A DNA stretch of 7,309 bases, from the NCBI GenBank assembly GCA_001751005.1, contig MAXL01000230.1, positions 1 to 7,309 on the forward strand. The letters run 5' to 3'. Below, in pieces: positions 5,798 through 7,309 of the stretch. The stretch is from Desulfobacterales bacterium S5133MH16. Its GTDB lineage: Bacteria > Desulfobacterota > Desulfobacteria > Desulfobacterales > UBA11574. The notes beneath the pieces were generated by a model. That model had not been told where the DNA came from. It worked only from the letters and a program-made list of their open reading frames with translations, and searched no databases. The first letter of the stretch is position 1. Each line of letters begins with the position of its first letter. The translations under genes and the position numbers were made by a program.

Positions 5798-6851
5798 TTT
5801 GTAATGCCTGGGTCTGATAAAAAGTTGCAAGCTTTTCTATGATTTCGTCTATTTCCCCCTGCATAATGTTTTCAAGCTTGTAAAGGGTTAGTCCGATCCG
5901 GTGATCGGTAACTCTTCCCTGGGGAAAGTTATACGTCCTGATTCTTCCGCTTCTGTCTCCGTTCCCTATCTGGCTTTTTCGCTCTTTGGATCTTTTTTCA
6001 TCCTGCTCCATGATCATACGATCAAGAATACGGGCACGAAGCACTTTCATGCCCTTGTTTTTATTTTTCAACTGCGATTTTTCATCCTGGCAAGTTACCA
6101 CCATACCTGTTGGGAGATGGGTAAGACGTACCGCTGAATCGGTTGTATTTACACTTTGACCTCCCGGACCGGTTGCTCGGAACACATCGACTTTAATCTC
6201 ACTCGGATCTATATGAAGTTCAACATCCTCAGCTTCCGGCAAAACCGCAACAGTCACTGCAGAGGTATGTATCCGCCCCTGAGCCTCGGTTTCCGGAACT
6301 CTCTGGACACGATGTATACCGCTTTCATATTTAAAACGGCTGTATGCCCCCTTGCCGTGGATCATGGCGATGATCTCTTTTAAACCGCCAACACCGGTTG
6401 GATGATGGGTCATGACCTCGACTTTCCAATTTTTACTTTCGGTATACCGGGTGTACATTCTGAAAAGATCACTTGCAAACAGCCCGGCCTCTTCTCCGCC
6501 GGTTCCCGCCCTTATTTCAACAATAACATTTTTATCATCATTGGGATCTTTGGGCAAAAGGAGATTCTTGAGATCGTTTTCGAGGTTTTCTTTGCTAAGG
6601 GTCAGGGCTCCGACTTCATCCCGGGCCATCTCTTTAATATCCGGGTCCTTGTCCTTTAAAAGCTCCATGCTGTCATTGAGCTCTTCTATGGTCCGTTTAT
6701 ACTTTCTGAAAACCGATACAATTTTGCTTAACTCGGCATGTTCCCGGCTATACCTCTGGTATGCATCCCGATCTTGCACAATTCCGGGATCGCTCAAAAG
6801 CTTTTCGACTTCTAAAAATCGATTTTCAACACCTGACAATCTATCAAACAT
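5766..6851 (-). CDS. prfA: Peptide chain release factor 1 (RF1)
   Basis: RF1 recognises UAA and UAG stop codons in the ribosomal A site and triggers peptidyl-tRNA hydrolysis. The 361-residue product is of standard length. The stop-codon-reading tripeptide region reads RVPETEAQGRIHTSA, with the P-x-T motif as PET at 186-188; this marks RF1 rather than RF2, which has SPF. The catalytic GGQ is at 230-232 in RATGPGGQSVNTTDSAVRLT. Domain 1 is the helical, charged N-terminal ~105 residues. The ATG has no good Shine-Dalgarno; the nearest GGAG is about 17 bases upstream. It follows a probable terminator after rpmE, so its transcription may rely on read-through or on an unrecognised promoter. The last codons overlap prmC, whose product modifies this protein. 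Confidence 0.97.
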   Translation of the reverse strand: MFDRLSGVENRFLEVEKLLSDPGIVQDRDAYQRYSREHAELSKIVSVFRKYKRTIEELNDSMELLKDKDPDIKEMARDEVGALTLSKENLENDLKNLLLPKDPNDDKNVIVEIRAGTGGEEAGLFASDLFRMYTRYTESKNWKVEVMTHHPTGVGGLKEIIAMIHGKGAYSRFKYESGIHRVQRVPETEAQGRIHTSAVTVAVLPEAEDVELHIDPSEIKVDVFRATGPGGQSVNTTDSAVRLTHLPTGMVVTCQDEKSQLKNKNKGMKVLRARILDRMIMEQDEKRSKERKSQIGNGDRSGRIRTYNFPQGRVTDHRIGLTLYKLENIMQGEIDEIIEKLATFYQTQALQNAESAEVQGS

Positions 6852-6891
6852 GGGTCTTATTCAGATCGCTCCATTAAAAAAAGTGACGCCT

Positions 6892-6955
6892 AAAAAAAAC
6901 GGCCCATCACCTTTTGCATATGTTTATGAGGGCTTAGCCGTATCGGTGAATGGGC
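6892..6955 (-). terminator. Probable Rho-independent terminator after rpmE
   Basis: On the minus strand, GCCCATTCACC (6955-6945) pairs with GGTGATGGGC (6911-6902), ten base pairs with one bulged T. After a C-G pair comes a run of eight T (6899-6892). The apical region is long, about 33 bases, and contains a small GGCTAAGCC inverted repeat (6939-6931) that could shorten it in practice. It begins a few bases after the rpmE stop. Stem plus U tract is the classical form; the large loop lowers confidence. Confidence 0.6.
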
Positions 6956-6958
6956 TGT

Positions 6959-7168
6959 TTATTGGTTCTGGAATTTTTCATATTTCTTGCGGAAACGCTC
7001 AATTCGTCCGGCAGTGTCCACAAGTTTCTGTTTGCCTGTAAAGAAAGGATGGCATTTTGAGCAGATTTCAACACGGATATCCGATTTTGTCGAACCCACC
7101 TCCAATTCATTGCCGCATGCGCACCTTATGGTTGTTTTTTTATACTCAGGATGAATGTCCTTTTTCAT
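6959..7168 (-). CDS. rpmE: 50S ribosomal protein L31, zinc-binding type
   Basis: L31 is a small protein of the large subunit that helps bridge the subunits. The 69-residue product starts MKKDIHPEYKK and contains VEICSKCHPFFTGKQK, both nearly diagnostic of L31. It has four cysteines, C16 and C18 (CAC) and C36 and C39 (CSKC), the zinc-ribbon set of the C+ paralogue. It is therefore the zinc-binding form, not the zinc-free RpmE2-type induced in zinc limitation. A strong AGGAGG lies ten bases before the ATG. It follows rho by 25 bases, as in many bacteria, and is followed at once by the probable terminator at 6892-6955. Confidence 0.97.
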   Translation of the reverse strand: MKKDIHPEYKKTTIRCACGNELEVGSTKSDIRVEICSKCHPFFTGKQKLVDTAGRIERFRKKYEKFQNQ

Positions 7169-7178
7169 ATATTCTCAA

Positions 7179-7184
7179 CCTCCT
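7179..7184 (-). promoter_or_regulatory. Strong Shine-Dalgarno of rpmE
   Basis: AGGAGG, a full anti-16S match, lies ten bases before the rpmE ATG in the 25-base rho-rpmE gap. It is the strongest ribosome binding site in the window, fitting a highly expressed ribosomal protein sharing a transcript with rho. Confidence 0.8.
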
Positions 7185-7193
7185 GCTTTTCTT

Positions 7194-7309
7194 TTACGCA
7201 TTCATTGAATCCAGAAAATCTTGATTATTCTTTGTTCCATTCATTTTATCGAGCAAAAATTCCAAACTGTCAACCGGATTTAAGGAAGATAGCAGTTTTC
7301 TTAAAATCC
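7194..7309 (-). CDS. rho: Transcription termination factor Rho, C-terminal end (cut by window edge)
   Basis: Rho is the hexameric RNA-dependent ATPase that ends transcription at untranslated regions. Only the last 38 codons are present, read from the right edge to a TAA at 7196-7194. The peptide includes LRKLLSSLNPVDSLEFLL, then GTKNQDFLDSMNA at the end. The pattern RKLL-x-x-x-NPV-(D/E)-S-(L/M)-EFLL followed by GTKN and FL-(D/E)-SMN is the typical C-terminus of Rho. The neighbour rpmE supports this, since rho-rpmE is a widespread pair. The RNA-binding and ATPase domains lie outside the window. Confidence 0.92.
   Translation of the reverse strand, partial: ILRKLLSSLNPVDSLEFLLDKMNGTKNNQDFLDSMNA

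Noticed and set aside
6923..6950. TTCACC and CATAAA, 16 bases apart on the minus strand, as a prfA promoter
   Set aside because: Each box matches only four of six consensus positions, and the -35 lies within the terminator stem; matches this weak are expected by chance in sequence of this composition.
6412..7041. A 209-codon open frame on the plus strand, antisense to prfA and the rpmE-prfA gap
   Set aside because: It lies opposite the strongly supported RF1 gene, has a serine-rich low-complexity translation with no recognisable motif, and runs through the terminator; it is best explained as a shadow of prfA codon usage.

Overview
The window is a compact run of bacterial core genes, all transcribed from the minus strand, so gene order below is given from high to low coordinates. 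Base composition is moderate to slightly AT-rich. The short EF-Ts, the long acidic tail on ribosomal protein S2, and a rho-rpmE-prfA-prmC block lying directly before rpsB-tsf-pyrH-frr-uppS-cdsA-dxr suggest a Gram-negative bacterium of the deltaproteobacterial / Desulfobacterota type, possibly a Desulfobacteraceae-like sulfate reducer. That placement is inferred from gene order and remembered family features; no search was run. I see no mobile element, tRNA, rRNA, CRISPR array or foreign-looking segment.

Layout. 7309-7194: 3' end of rho (transcription terminator Rho). 7168-6959: rpmE (ribosomal protein L31, zinc-binding form). 6955-6892: a probable Rho-independent terminator. 6851-5766: prfA (release factor 1). 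5797-4886: prmC (release factor glutamine methyltransferase), overlapping the end of prfA. 4885-4634: a 252-base non-coding stretch holding hairpins and the probable promoter and leader of the next operon. 4633-3713: rpsB (S2). 3710-3111: tsf (EF-Ts). 3101-2391: pyrH (UMP kinase). 2357-1800: frr (ribosome recycling factor). 1843-1067: uppS (undecaprenyl diphosphate synthase). 1028-186: cdsA (CDP-diglyceride synthase). 184-1: start of dxr (DXP reductoisomerase), cut by the window edge.

How the genes work together. The first block covers transcription and translation termination: Rho, L31, RF1, and the enzyme that methylates the GGQ motif of RF1. The second block begins with translation (S2, EF-Ts, RRF) with UMP kinase between them. 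It ends with envelope lipid supply: Dxr makes the MEP-pathway intermediate for isoprenoids, UppS builds the C55 carrier lipid, and CdsA activates phosphatidate for phospholipid synthesis. Short gaps and overlaps (1-nt tsf/rpsB contact at the first ATG, 44-nt uppS/frr overlap, 1-nt gap cdsA/dxr) point to co-transcription and translational coupling.

No undescribed system is evident; every gene is a recognisable housekeeping gene. The points worth checking are the S2 tail, the structured rpsB leader, the terminator splitting rpmE from prfA, and several start-codon ambiguities.
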